DNA of 64,000 bases from GCA-003244245 sp963823755 (GCA_963823755.1 CAWGMP010000016.1:62001-126000), one strand, 5' to 3'; shown: positions 37,044 through 45,900, numbered from the stretch's first letter. Numbers and translations are program-made. Notes: a model not told the origin generated them from the sequence alone.

Positions 37044-37174
37044 GCATGTCTCCTCAGAACAGACGCCTGCTGCGGGCAGCCGTGGTTGGTGTCCCGTGGT
37101 GCGATGGTCAGACCGTAGTGCCGCCGGTGCCAGGAGGGTACGGTCGGTTGCTGGCCGTGACGAAGATGTGATCC

Positions 37175-37798
37175 TCAGGCCAGGCTTGCCAAGACGGCCT
37201 CGGCTACCGCTTTCATGGTGGTCCGGCGGTCCATCGCGCCGCGCTGGATCCAGCGGAACGCCTCGGGTTCGGTGAGGCCGTGGCGAGCCATCAGCAGGCC
37301 CTTGGCGCGCTCGACCATCTTGCGGGTCTCCAGTCGATCAGTCAGCCCCGCTACCTCGTTCTCCAGGGCGACCAGCTCGCGAAAGCGCGACACGGCGAGC
37401 TCGACCGCAGGCATCAGGTCCTTGCGGCCGAACGGCTTGACCAGATAGGCCATCGCGCCGGCGTCGCGGGCCCTTTCCACCAGATCACGCTGGCTGAACG
37501 CGGTGAGGATCACCACCGGTGCGATCCGTCGCTCCGCGATGATCGACGCTGCGTCGATGCCGTCCATCTTCGGCATCTTCACGTCCATGATCACCAGGTC
37601 GGGCCGCAGTGTCTCGGCCTGCTCGACGGCCTGCTCGCCATCAACCGCCTCGCCGACCACGACGTAGCCCTCCTCGGACAGCATTTCCATGAGGTCTAGC
37701 CGGATCAGTGCCTCGTCCTCGGCGACGACCACCCGGTGCACGGTCGCCGACCGAACTGGTTCGGTGGATACCACACTCACGTCGGCCTGCGGATTCAT
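37175..37798 (-). CDS. pdtaR: ANTAR-domain response regulator, PdtaR-like
   Basis: A 207-residue regulator. The receiver domain (about residues 20-135) has the acidic pair in VVAEDEALIRLD, the phosphorylated Asp in LVIMDVKMPKMDG, the switch Thr in VILTAFSQ and Lys in YLVKPFGR. A short coiled coil leads to the C-terminal ANTAR domain (RKMVERAKGLLMARHGLTEPEAF, seen here in parts as ERAKGLLMARHGL and EAFRWIQ), which binds RNA hairpins and causes antitermination. It matches mycobacterial PdtaR (Rv1626), the partner of kinase PdtaS. The kinase is not in the window. Confidence 0.93.
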   Translation of the reverse strand: MNPQADVSVVSTEPVRSATVHRVVVAEDEALIRLDLMEMLSEEGYVVVGEAVDGEQAVEQAETLRPDLVIMDVKMPKMDGIDAASIIAERRIAPVVILTAFSQRDLVERARDAGAMAYLVKPFGRKDLMPAVELAVSRFRELVALENEVAGLTDRLETRKMVERAKGLLMARHGLTEPEAFRWIQRGAMDRRTTMKAVAEAVLASLA

Positions 37799-37908
37799 CT
37801 TCAGAACCTCCGTCGGTCGCGGCTACCCTCGACCTCGAACGATAGCGATGCCGGGATCGGGCCGGGGCCAGGTTCCCACACCCCGTACAGTGATCCCGCC
37901 AACAAGGC

Positions 37909-37982
37909 GCCCCCGTAGCCCAACCGGCAGAGGCAACGGACTCAAAACCCGTCCAGTGTGGGTTCGACTCCCACCGGGGGCA
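37909..37982 (+). tRNA. tRNA-Leu (anticodon CAA)
   Basis: A 74-nt cloverleaf: acceptor GCCCCCG pairs with CGGGGGC, T arm GTGGG-TTCGACT-CCCAC, anticodon loop CTCAAAA giving CAA, D stem GCC/GGC. CCA is not encoded (the gene is followed by CCG). The variable region is only five nt (CCAGT), so the tRNA has a class I shape although bacterial leucine tRNAs normally carry a long variable arm. The 31-39 pair is A-C. It sits at the border between core genes and the mobile-element region. Confidence 0.88.
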
Positions 37983-38311
37983 CCGCCTATCACCACCAGT
38001 TATGTTCTTATACAAGATCGATGATCTCGGTTCTGGCCATGACTTGGTCCATGAGTTCTCCTCTACGCTGGCGCCATGACCTCGCGAAACGTCGAGCCAC
38101 GAAGGCGGGGGAGCGTCAAGGGCTAGGCAGTACCTACGTGAGGGGGTGAGGCATGTGCCTTAGAAAGGTGCTCGTGCCTCAGTATCTGCCTCATCCGGAT
38201 CGGCCGGGGGACGGCCGGATTCGCATTCGGGCGGTGATGGCGGCGGCCGGCGCCAGGGCTGGAAACCGCCGCCTAGCAAGCGCCGACGCTGGTCGTCTGT
38301 TCCTGATGACA
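37983..38311. other. Non-coding stretch after the tRNA
   Basis: About 330 bp in which I see no convincing gene, repeat or structure. A 60-codon frame starting at 38153 runs into the IS21-type end repeats and looks accidental. Confidence 0.5.
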
Positions 38312-38376
38312 GCGGACACGCCATTCTCCTTGTAGGCGGACATCGCATCTCCCTCGCTGCGGACAGCTGATCTCCC
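38312..38376. mobile_element. IS21-type terminal repeats (end of a broken element)
   Basis: Three near-identical 18-bp units, GCGGACACGCCATTCTCC (38312), GCGGACATCGCATCTCCC (38336) and GCGGACAGCTGATCTCCC (38359), are spaced 23-24 bp apart. Multiple short repeats at the ends are a feature of IS21-family elements. An istA remnant in the fitting orientation lies at 40.3 kb, beyond an IS110 copy, so these probably belong to one element. Confidence 0.6.
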
Positions 38377-38870
38377 TGGGGCTGGTCGGGCTGGCGGCGT
38401 GTTGGTCCGTCATGGGTGGTCCCTCCGACGGTGGACTCCGGGTTGTCGTTGGACCCGAGGCTCGTGGAGGGACCTGTGAAGAAGGATGACAGACATCCCA
38501 GGAGCTTGAATGTCAAGCGTTGACCGCCACTCACGGTGCAGAAGACGGCACCATCGACGGTGCCCGCGTCGCGGTTGCCTCCGTCGGCATTGTGGCCGCG
38601 CGGTCGTTAGCGTGCCGCTAACCCGCCGAGCACCCGTGCGGTCCGCAGACGGCCGGCAGGGCAGTGCTGCCGCGCCGCTTCCGTTCCTCGACGCTGCGCG
38701 CCTGCGGTGCGGGTCGGCTTGCCATCGGATACCTGGGGAGTCCGTGCAGCACGCGGCCCACAACGTCGTCACGGTGACGGCGCCGATCGAAAGCTCGGCG
38801 CCGGGAGTTATCCACAGCTCGTCGCCATGGTCAGCGACGCGAGAGCTGCAGAGATAGTGGCGCCAGACAG
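38377..38870. other. IS21 leader or unassigned DNA
   Basis: About 490 bp without a recognisable gene. GGTCCCTCC near 38415 and GGAGGGACC near 38465 are inverted and enclose about 40 bp, a possible hairpin. The region lies between the IS21-type end and the IS110 transposase. Confidence 0.4.
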
Positions 38871-40091
38871 TCACGCTGCAGCGTTTTCGATGCGGTGTGG
38901 CCATGCGGTCGCTTCGTCGTAGCAGGTGCGGGTTTTGAGGCAGCCGTGCAGGATGCCGACGAGCCGGTTGGCGAGTTGGCGCAGGGCGGCGTTGTGTTCG
39001 CTGCCGTTGGCTTTGTGCTGGTCGTAGTAGGCGCGGGCGCCGGGGGAGGCGGTGGGTGCGCTGAAGGCCTGGGTCATGAGGGTGTCGATGAGCCGGTCAT
39101 TGTGCACAAATCGGGCGAGCACGACTTTCTTCTTGCCCGAGGCGCGGGTGATGGGGCTGGTGCCGGCGTAGTTTCTCCGGGATTTCGCATCGGTGTAGCG
39201 GTCGGGGTCATCCCCGAACTCGGCGAGCACCCGGGCACCGAGGACCGGTCCCAGGCCGGGCTGGGACACGATGATCTTAGCGTCCGGGTGCTGACCAAAA
39301 TACGCATCGACCTGCCCTTGCAGGACCTTGACCTGCTCATCAAGGGTCCGCAACACCGCCACCGCGGCGCGGGTCGTGGCCGCGTAGGCCTGGGTGACCA
39401 CCTCGGGCTGGCCCAGGTGCTCGGCGCGCAGCACGGCCTGGATCCGCGCGGCCTTCTCCGCGACGTTGCGGCGGCGAGCTCGGGTGAGTGCGGCACTGAT
39501 CTGGGCGATCGTCAACCTCGACGCCGAGGCCGGGTCCGGTGCCCTGGCCAGCAGTTCCAAGGTGTCGGCAGCATCGAGATCCTCGAACGCCTCCACCGCG
39601 GCCGGGAAGTAGTCCCGTAGCGCGTGGCGCAGTCGCTGGGTGTGGCGGGTACGTTCCCAGATCAACGTCTTGTGCGCCCGCGTCACCACCTTGACCGCCT
39701 CGGCCTGCGGTGTGTCCGCGGCCACCGGGCGCAGCTGGTGGGAATCGGTGCGCACCATGTCAGCCAGGGTGTGGCCATCGGCGGCGTCGCTCTTGGCCCC
39801 GGACACACTGTGCCGTTCCCGGTAACGGGCCACCTGCAACGGGTTGATCCCCTACACCGTGTACCCGGCAGCGACCAACGCGACCACCCACGGACCGCGG
39901 TCGGTCTCGATCCCGATCACCACCTCGGCCGCCTCAGCGTCCTCGCCGAGCTGCTCACCGATCATCGCATGCAGCCGCGCCATCCCCACCACCCCCTCGG
40001 GCAGCCGGGCCTTGGCCAACCGCTGCCCCGTGGCGTCCATCAACTCCACATCGTGGTGCGCCTCGGACCAGTCATCCCCCACGAACAACAA
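38871..40091 (-). pseudogene. IS110-family transposase with an internal TAG stop
   Basis: The frame starts at 40091 (MLFVGDDWSEAHHDVELMDA) with the first acidic residues of the DEDD RuvC-like domain, IGIETDRGPW the second, then reads GYTV, TAG (39851-39849), GINPLQVARYRERH and SGAKSDAADGH. The C-terminal transposase_20 domain follows with VSQPGLGPVLGARVLAEFGD and RNYAGTSPITRASGKKK. IS110 relatives have Tyr where the TAG stands, so one base change (TAC or TAT to TAG) explains the break. Frame is the same on both sides. Without suppression the enzyme is cut after 79 residues. Confidence 0.85.
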
Positions 40092-40290
40092 CCTGTTCCC
40101 TCCTCATCATCGATCATCCAGAGCAGCCCGCGGGAGAACCATCAGCGACCTAATGAACCAGTGCTCACACCACACCACAGCGGGCACGACATCCCATCAG
40201 CGATCAACTCTCCCGACCCACCAGCAGGGGCACGATCTGTCATCAGGACTCCAGGCCCGGGGATACACAGTGCTCACCTGCCAGCGGCTT
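40092..40290 (-). ncRNA. Candidate IS110 non-coding end (possible bridge RNA region)
   Basis: About 200 bp without coding character lie upstream of the IS110 transposase. In IS110-group elements this side of the element carries the bridge RNA that pairs with donor and target DNA. A 9-bp direct repeat AGTGCTCAC occurs at 40160 and 40269. The assignment rests on position only; I did not fold the region and the element boundary is not fixed. Confidence 0.3.
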
Positions 40291-40306
40291 GGCGCGAGCC
40301 TGCCGG

Positions 40307-40755
40307 ATGGCCGACCCGCTAGCTCTCATTAGGGAAGTGATGGAAATTCTTGAGGCGTTCGACTTGACCGGGTGCGCGCACTCGGCCGCGGAGTTGGCTG
40401 GGTGTGATCCCAAGACGGTGCGCCGCCATGTTGAGCGGCGGGATCGGGGTCTGCCGGTGGCGGGCCCGGTCCGGCGGGCGCGGTTGATCGACCCGTTTTT
40501 GGGCAAGGTCGAGGAGTGGGTGGACCGCTCCCGGGGGCATGTCCGCGCGGATGTGGTGCACGAGCGGTTGGTCGCGGTCGGGTTCGACGTGGATGAGCGC
40601 ACCACCCGGCGCGCGGTCGCGGAGGCCAAGGCGCGGTGGCGGGCTGGGCATCGGCGGACGTATCGGCCGTGGATCACCGAGCCGGGGAGTGGTGTCAGTT
40701 CGACTGGGGTGTGGGCCCGATGGTGCCGTGGGCGGGCGGGGCGGCGCGGGCAACG
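40307..40755 (+). pseudogene. IS21-family transposase IstA, N-terminal remnant
   Basis: MADPLALIREVMEILEAFDL leads into the helix-turn-helix region SAAELAGCDPKTVRRHVERR and RLIDPFLGKVEEWVDRSRG, RADVVHERL, TTRRAVAEAKARWRAGHRR, the N-terminal third of IstA. At about 40690 one base is missing: PGEWCQFDWGVGP, the start of the DDE domain, continues in another frame. Similarity ends near 40755 where recombinase sequence on the other strand begins. istB is absent. Confidence 0.7.
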
Positions 40756-40756
40756 G

Positions 40757-41019
40757 GGAATCTCAGTGGCCGGGTCGAGGGTGCGCAGGTAGGCGGCGAA
40801 GCCGCGTACTGCCTGCATCCGGAACCGCAGCCAGCCAGGGCTGGCGCCGGGCGGCAAGCTAACCCAGGCCAGCGCGTCAGTCACCGTGACCGTGGCCGAG
40901 CCGCGCTCGTGCAGGTAGGCGAGGAACTGCTCCAGCAGCTTGGCGTCGCGTTCCAGCGTGAACCCGAGGCTATGCCGCAGATCCAGGTAGCAGGCCAGCG
41001 CCTCGCGCAGCCCGCTCAT
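40757..41019 (-). pseudogene. Second tyrosine recombinase of a tandem set, N-terminal remnant
   Basis: ATG 41019 overlaps the stop of the upstream recombinase gene (ATGA). The reading MSGLREALACYLDLRHSLGF, LLEQFLAYLHERG, WVSLPPGASPGWLRFRMQAV is the SAM-like DNA-binding N-terminal domain of a phage-type integrase. The catalytic domain is missing: near 40757 the sequence joins the IS21 remnant. Two overlapping recombinase genes suggest the remains of a recombinase-in-trio (RIT) or Tn554-like set. Confidence 0.6.
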
Positions 41020-41820
41020 GACGCACCCGGCCACGGACGCGACAGCGCGCGCAGCGCCTCAATATCGACCTTCGTGTAAGCCGCCGTGGTGGAGGGCCTC
41101 CGGTGCCGCAGCACCTGGCCGATCTCGGCCAAGCAGCCACCTTCGGCGAGTATGGACGTGGCGGCGCTGTGCCGCAGCCGGTGCGCGTAGATCACGCCCA
41201 ACCCAGCCCGGCGCCCAGCGGCGGCTACCGCCTGGGTAACCCCGACCGGGCTTAGGCCCTGGTGTGGTGCCCGGATGCGGGTGAACACACTGCGGTCCAG
41301 CGCTGTGGCCGGCCGTCCCGCAGGTAGCTCGCGATGGCCTCGCCGACATCAGCGGGCAGCGGGAGCGTATCGAGGCGGTTTGGCTTCCCCCGGATCGTGA
41401 TCTCACCACGCCGCCAGTTGATGTCGTCTAAACCCAGCCCGGCGACCTCGCCCGCCCGCAGACCCATCCTCGCCAGCAGCGTCAACATCGCCAAATCGCG
41501 ACGCCCAGCGGCGGTGGCCACATCGCAGGACGCCAGCAGCGCCCCTACCTGGCTTGGTTGCAGCGGCTGGGGAAGCCCAGGCCGGCGATTGGCGACTTTG
41601 GGCACCGCCTGATCCAGCGGCCCGCCGATCAAGCCCTGCACATGCCACCACCGCAGCAGCGACCGCAGCGCACTCGCCAGCCGCTGCACGGTCTTGGGCG
41701 CCAGCCGCCGCGACTGGGCGATCATGAACGCCGTGACATCACCGGTGCCCAGCTCCCGCAGCCCGGCTTCCCCGCTGACCGCATGAGCAGCGACGAACGG
41801 ACCGACCACATCGACGTAGC
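41016..41820 (-). pseudogene. First tyrosine recombinase, 5'-truncated and frameshifted
   Basis: From about residue GYVDVVGPFVAAHAV the sequence is an integrase: core-binding helices, then the catalytic domain with the first Arg in MGLRAGEVAGLGLDDI. Near 41290 the frame changes; the continuation FTRIRAPHQG, AHRLRHSAATSILAEGG and LRHRRPSTTAAYTK supplies His-x-x-Arg, His and the Tyr nucleophile. At 41820 the 5' side changes abruptly to a group II intron fragment, so the codons that appear to start this frame (MNQWLTSRQRG) are intron sequence, not recombinase. Confidence 0.7.
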
Positions 41821-42109
41821 CACGGCACAGGTCACGCACTGCACACCGGCCCCTATCCACCAGATGTGAGCCGGCCCCACGCTGACGAGACGTCAACCAC
41901 TGGTTCACTGTCGTTGCACCTTCTGGTCTTGCTTGCCGGACCCGGACCCCTCTGGCAGTACCGATCCGTCCCGTCGTTGTCGGGGCCGCTTGCCACCATC
42001 CCCGGCGTTCCCCGGATCCGGCTGACCCCAGCTTCTATCGGACCGCTGCGACGGACCGACGGCGAAGGTCTCCCACCTCCACTCGATTACCTGGCGCCTC
42101 GTGGCGCAC
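41821..42109 (-). mobile_element. 289-bp 5' fragment of a group II intron
   Basis: Read on the minus strand from 42109, the sequence begins GTGCGCCACGAGGCGCCAGG and matches the first 289 bp of the intron at 50286-50574 with only a few single-base differences and no net length change. It stops sharply at 41821, where recombinase sequence follows. It holds part of the intron RNA domain I and no reverse transcriptase. Confidence 0.85.
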
Positions 42110-42449
42110 GATGTGTTTCGTGAGGAACCGGTCCGGCTGGCTCACGGTGCACACACAGTCACGGGGATCCAATCAGGGAGACGGGGAGGCAGGCGAAGAG
42201 TTCTCCGGTCTGGGTCCCTGTCGTGCCTTCCGGTGCCATGCAGAACCGGCGCCGGAAGATTCGCCTTCCTCTTCCGACCAGACCGGAATCGTCGCCTCTG
42301 CCGACCAGTCCATGGTGCCTGGATCGGTCTCATCGGCCCCGATTAGCGCAGCAAGTACGTGCCTGCTAGCCGCCGCCCCCACCCCGCGCCGCCGCACAAC
42401 TGACTATCACCCAGCTCACCACGCTGCTGCGCCACGCCGGCCGCCACCG

Positions 42450-42647
42450 CGGTTCCCCGACGAAAAAGCCGCCATGAAGCTCGTATTCGCCACCCTGATC
42501 CGCGCCGCCGACCGCTGGTGCCGTGTGTCGATCTGCGACCTGGAGCGTCACCAGCTCACACTGCTACGCGTCGAGCTGGGACTCGACCCACCCCCAGCCA
42601 ATACCGATGACCACAAAACCAACCGATGCAACAGCGCCACCGTATGA
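42450..42647 (+). pseudogene. Possible transposase C-terminal remnant
   Basis: The plus frame ending at 42647 contains PDEKAAMKLVFATLIRAADRW followed (in separate pieces) by DLERHQLTLLRVELGLD, which looks like real protein and recalls the C-terminus of mutator/IS256-like transposases. There is no plausible start. The stretch 42110-42450 upstream has no recognisable gene. Confidence 0.3.
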
Positions 42648-43674
42648 TCAGCAGGCCACCGATTTACAGGGCGCTCAGGACTTGACCCATCAGCCTGGAT
42701 CGGCTTGGGCGCCCGGTTCACTGGCCCCAGGGATTTAACCGGGCGCTACCGCCTTAGGGCGGCGCGGCCGACACTTCTTCCGGCGTGAGAACCTGAGCAA
42801 ACAGTGTCTTCACGGTAGGCGAGTGGGTCCGTTTGGGCACATATTCGGCATAGCGGTACGACGGGGGCTGAACATCCCCGCCGGCCGGCGCTTGGTCATA
42901 GGGTGATGAGGTCGTAGCGGGGTGCGCTCCAACTCCCGCTCCATTGACGGCGCTTCGTACATGTTGCGGGCAATCCGCGACATCGCACAGCTCGCCAACC
43001 AGGGTTGACCAGGCCGAGGTCCACCTTGCCGCCCACATGCGTCGCCAGCCAACCGTCGCCAGCCAACCGTCGCGATCTGATGGTGTACGGCCGGCGAGGC
43101 ACCGCGGCGCGTAGTGTTCGTGCGTGACCGCCCCACAGGCTGGTGGCCTGGCGAGATCTTCGCCCCCGTGCTAGCACCGCGGCAGCCGGTCCGGCCCGCG
43201 CGAGCACGACCGCCAGGCCACGCGCAGCAAGCGGAGTCGGACCGGCAGCCAGGCGAGCAGCAAGGTACGCCAGCCACGTCCCGCGCCGCCAGCGGCGGCG
43301 CCTTGAAACTTACTTCAAGGTGTATTCGACAGGACTGCCGCTGGAGGACATCGCCGCGCGGCTGCGCCGCGGGACGAGTGCAGTGGCCAGCCACTGCACT
43401 TTCATGCTGCTGCCCGGGGTGCGACTGCCCAAAGAGTGCTTACTACCGGAGGCCCCTGATGGCAGGCTTCCGGCGTATCTGGGCGCTACCCCTTCAACGG
43501 CAGACCGGTCTGTGAGGGAGCCAGTGCTCCGGCGAGTGAGCACACAGCTGACGTGCCCAGGCTGCGACGACGTCGTTGCCGACGTGTGGTCTACCGGCCG
43601 TGGAGTGGCAGCCTCACCATCACCTGGACCGAGGGCCACCAGGTAACGGTGTCGACGAGCCGGTGGCTCCGTGA
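42648..43674. other. Degenerate region without an intact gene
   Basis: About 1 kb with several short open frames, none continuous. On the minus strand, protein-like pieces appear in different frames between 42754 and 43210. A segment at about 43160-43290 resembles, in inverted orientation, the sequence at 53565-53690 (both hold GCGGGCC/CTTGCTGCGCG-type blocks), so the two are likely copies of the same decayed sequence. A 14-bp tandem duplication CGTCGCCAGCCAAC occurs at 43050-43080. Confidence 0.4.
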
Positions 43675-44139
43675 TCAGGATCCGTCGCTCCCCGCGCCGC
43701 CTGCTCCCCCGGGCCCTCCAGCTCCTCCGCTGCCGCCGGGTTGACCGGGTTGACCCGGCCCGCCGGGCTGACCGGGTTGACCGGGGTGGCCGGGCTGGCC
43801 GGCCTGACCTGGTTGACCGGGGTGGCCGGGCTGGCCGGCCTGACCTGGTTGACCGGGGTGGCCGGTTTGGGGGGCCGGGTTTTGCTGTTGGCTCGGTGGG
43901 TGGGGGGATTGGGTTTGACACGCTGCGGACACCGCGATGGCTGCTAGGGCTGCGGTGATTGCTGTAGTGGCTGCCCCCTTGCGGCGCCCCTGCGGGAGTC
44001 CCTGCGGAGTGTGGTGGGTCGGGATGGTCGCGCTGTTGGCGGTTGGTGGCCTGCGCCTGCTCGGTTCCTTGACAAAAAATCGGTGGAGTGGACCGTTTGG
44101 TGGTGGTGTCGTTGTGGGCGTTTGTTTCGTGGTTTGCAT
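43675..44139 (-). CDS. Collagen-like Gly-X-Y repeat membrane or lipoprotein
   Basis: From ATG 44139 the product has 154 residues. A Pro/Thr-rich polar N-terminus of about 50 residues is followed by RRKGAATTAITAALAAIAVS and the lipobox-like SAAC (Cys74), then PHPPSQQQNPAPQ and an unbroken run of about 20 Gly-X-Y triplets to the end, such as GHPGQPGQAGQPGHPGQP, turning to GGA/GGP near the C-terminus. The DNA shows an 18- to 36-bp repeat. It may be anchored as a lipoprotein or by one helix, with the stalk outside. An ATG at 44208 would add 23 residues. Function unknown; surface stalk or adhesion is an inference. Confidence 0.6.
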   Translation of the reverse strand: MQTTKQTPTTTPPPNGPLHRFFVKEPSRRRPPTANSATIPTHHTPQGLPQGRRKGAATTAITAALAAIAVSAACQTQSPHPPSQQQNPAPQTGHPGQPGQAGQPGHPGQPGQAGQPGHPGQPGQPGGPGQPGQPGGSGGAGGPGGAGGAGSDGS

Positions 44140-44275
44140 GGTGACGTACCGTCCCCTGCGAGTCTGGCGGCGTTGAGTGCCTGTGCGGGGTGTGACAGCG
44201 TGGGGCACCGCCGTGGGTTTCCTCTTATTGATACACGTTGGTGATGTATCTGTGGCTACTCGTGTGGTGGGGGTG

Positions 44276-44317
44276 ACCTAGGGGGAGCGGACCGTGTCCG
44301 GTCCGCTCCCCCTAGGT
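44276..44317 (-). terminator. 18-bp hairpin downstream of the first glycine-rich gene
   Basis: Arms 44276-44293 and 44300-44317 are exactly complementary around GTGTCC, 76 bp after the stop codon of the glycine-rich gene on the minus strand. There is no T-run on that strand. The second glycine-rich gene has a similar hairpin in the same place, which supports a 3'-end role. Confidence 0.6.
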
Positions 44318-44393
44318 TTGTTTCTTCCCTCAGCCAGGATCCGATCTGAGGATGATTTCCGGGCACTCGTGAGATTGCCGGAGGGGGAACCAT

Positions 44394-45441
44394 TTAGCTG
44401 CCCTTGCCGCCTGCTCCCCCGGTACCACCTGTACCACCTGTGCCGCCAGCGCCGCCAGCGCCCGGGTTACCACCGGAGCCGCCGGAGCCGCCGGCCTTGC
44501 CGGATGTGCCGGAACCTTTCGGGCCCGAGCCACCTGCGGCGCCGGTGCCGCCGGTGCCGCCGGTGCCACCGACGCCGCCGCAGGTGTCGCAGCCGGTGCC
44601 GGTACCGCCGGCGCCGCCCTGGCCGCCCTGGCCGCCGTTGCCGCCGTTGCCGCCGTTGCCGTAGGTGCTGTTGCCGCCGCCGCCGCCGTTGCCGCCGTTG
44701 CCGCCGTTGCCGCCGTTGCCGCCGATCGGCGCGGTGCCGCCGGTTGCCGCCGTTGCCGCCGTTGCCGCCGTTGCCACCGGCGCCGCCGTTGCCGAAGGTG
44801 CTGTTGCCACCGGTGCCACCCTGGGCGCCGTTGGCACCGTTACCGCCGGTGCCGCCGACGAACCCACCGGTGCCGCCGGTACCACCGGTACCACCAGCGC
44901 CGCCGTTGGCACCGGCCCCGCCTGTGTTGTAGACGCTGTTGCCACCATTGCCGCCCTGGGCGCTGGCACCGCCGTTACCGCCGGCGCCGCCGACGAACCC
45001 ACCGGTGCCGCCGGCACCACCGGTACCACCGGCGCCGCCGTTGGCACCGGCCCCGCCTGTGTTGTAGACGCTGTTGCCCCCAGCGCCGCCCGTGTTGCCG
45101 GGGCCACCGGTGCCGCCGGCGCCGCCACGCAGGTCGCCGTTGCCACCGCTGCCGCCGTGACCACCCATTCCACCTATCCCGCCTGGGGCGCCGGGAAAGA
45201 TCCTGCCGGAGCCGCCGTTGCCGCCGGGGCCGGCGGGGCCGCCGTCACCACCCCTGGCGCCGGTGCACAAGCTGGTGGTGCATGAGGAGCCGGCGGATCC
45301 AGGGCCGCCGTTGCCGCCGGCGCCGCCTGGGGTGGGCGGTGCAGCGAAGGCGGTACCCGCGGCGGCGAACACTAGACCGGTCGCCAGGACAGCGGAGGAG
45401 GCGAAAACGCCGAGCCGTCGTCGGGTGATGTTGCGATCCAT
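44394..45441 (-). pseudogene. Secreted glycine-rich PGRS-like protein, frameshifted
   Basis: ATG 45441 follows GGAGG at 5 nt. A signal sequence MDRNITRRRLGVFASSAVLA...GTAFA is followed by long Gly-Gly-X repeats (GGAGGNGG, GAGGTGGAGG) with two copies of a block holding NSVYNTGGAGANGGAGG and FVGGAGG. At about 44740 one extra C in the minus-strand GGCAACCGG breaks the frame; the next frame restores GGTAPIGGNGGNGG and runs to GGTGGAGGKGS and the stop at 44394. It is a paralogue of the gene at 46.1-47.0 kb. It resembles PGRS domains of mycobacteria but has an ordinary Sec signal and no PE domain. Confidence 0.75.
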
Positions 45442-45548
45442 GAAAACCTCCGTTAGTCATGCTGACGCGACATGGTTTGTCACATCGATCCGCAGGTCCA
45501 GGTCACGATCACCGATTTGACGGCGCTTCAACTGTTAGGACCCCTCAT
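45442..45548 (-). promoter_or_regulatory. Leader of the first glycine-rich gene
   Basis: The 5' untranslated and promoter region between the conserved motif (next entry) and ATG 45441, about 105 bp, the same length as in the paralogue. Beyond the ribosome binding site I can fix no promoter boxes. Confidence 0.4.
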
Positions 45549-45565
45549 CGGGCGATTTAAGCCCG
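45549..45565 (-). promoter_or_regulatory. CGGG-N-TTAA-CCCG motif upstream of the first glycine-rich gene
   Basis: CGGGCGATTTAAGCCCG, an imperfect palindrome 108 bp upstream of the start codon. Nearly the same 17 bp, CGGGTGAATTAAGCCCG, occurs 114 bp upstream of the paralogue. Shared sequence at shared distance suggests a regulator site or promoter element. Confidence 0.6.
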
Positions 45566-45900
45566 TCATGATGACAATCGCGCTACACGTTGCGATGTAA
45601 CCAAACTGAAATTAAATTAGCCGAGTGGCCTAACGTGTTCCTGTTCGCATCACGGCTCACTAACTGTCGGTTCACCCGGTGACCTACGGTTACTCAACAA
45701 ATGCGCGCCCGCGCGTGCGCGCCAAGCCGAAACTGCTGGCAATAATGTCAGTGCCGCGATGTGCGCGGACCACTGGCCCGAGATATATCTTCTCTCAGTG
45801 CCCAGGTTGTGACCTCGCACGACCGTCACCGGGTCTACCTCACCAACCAAGCCTGTTATCAATCTCAGGCGCGTTGCTTCTTTTGTGACGAGCAGTGGTG

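Noticed and set aside
38410..38904. 164-codon minus-strand frame beside IS110
   Set aside because: Arg/His-rich composition, no motifs; lies in the presumed IS21 leader.
42173..42397. 74-codon minus-strand frame with an acidic stretch (MDWSAEATIPVWSEEEGESS)
   Set aside because: Looks partly protein-like but has no start signal, no family and lies between element fragments; not enough to call a gene.
44394..45300. Regular short repeats resembling a CRISPR array
   Set aside because: The periodicity is 9 bp and codes Gly-Gly-X; there are no unique spacers of constant length.
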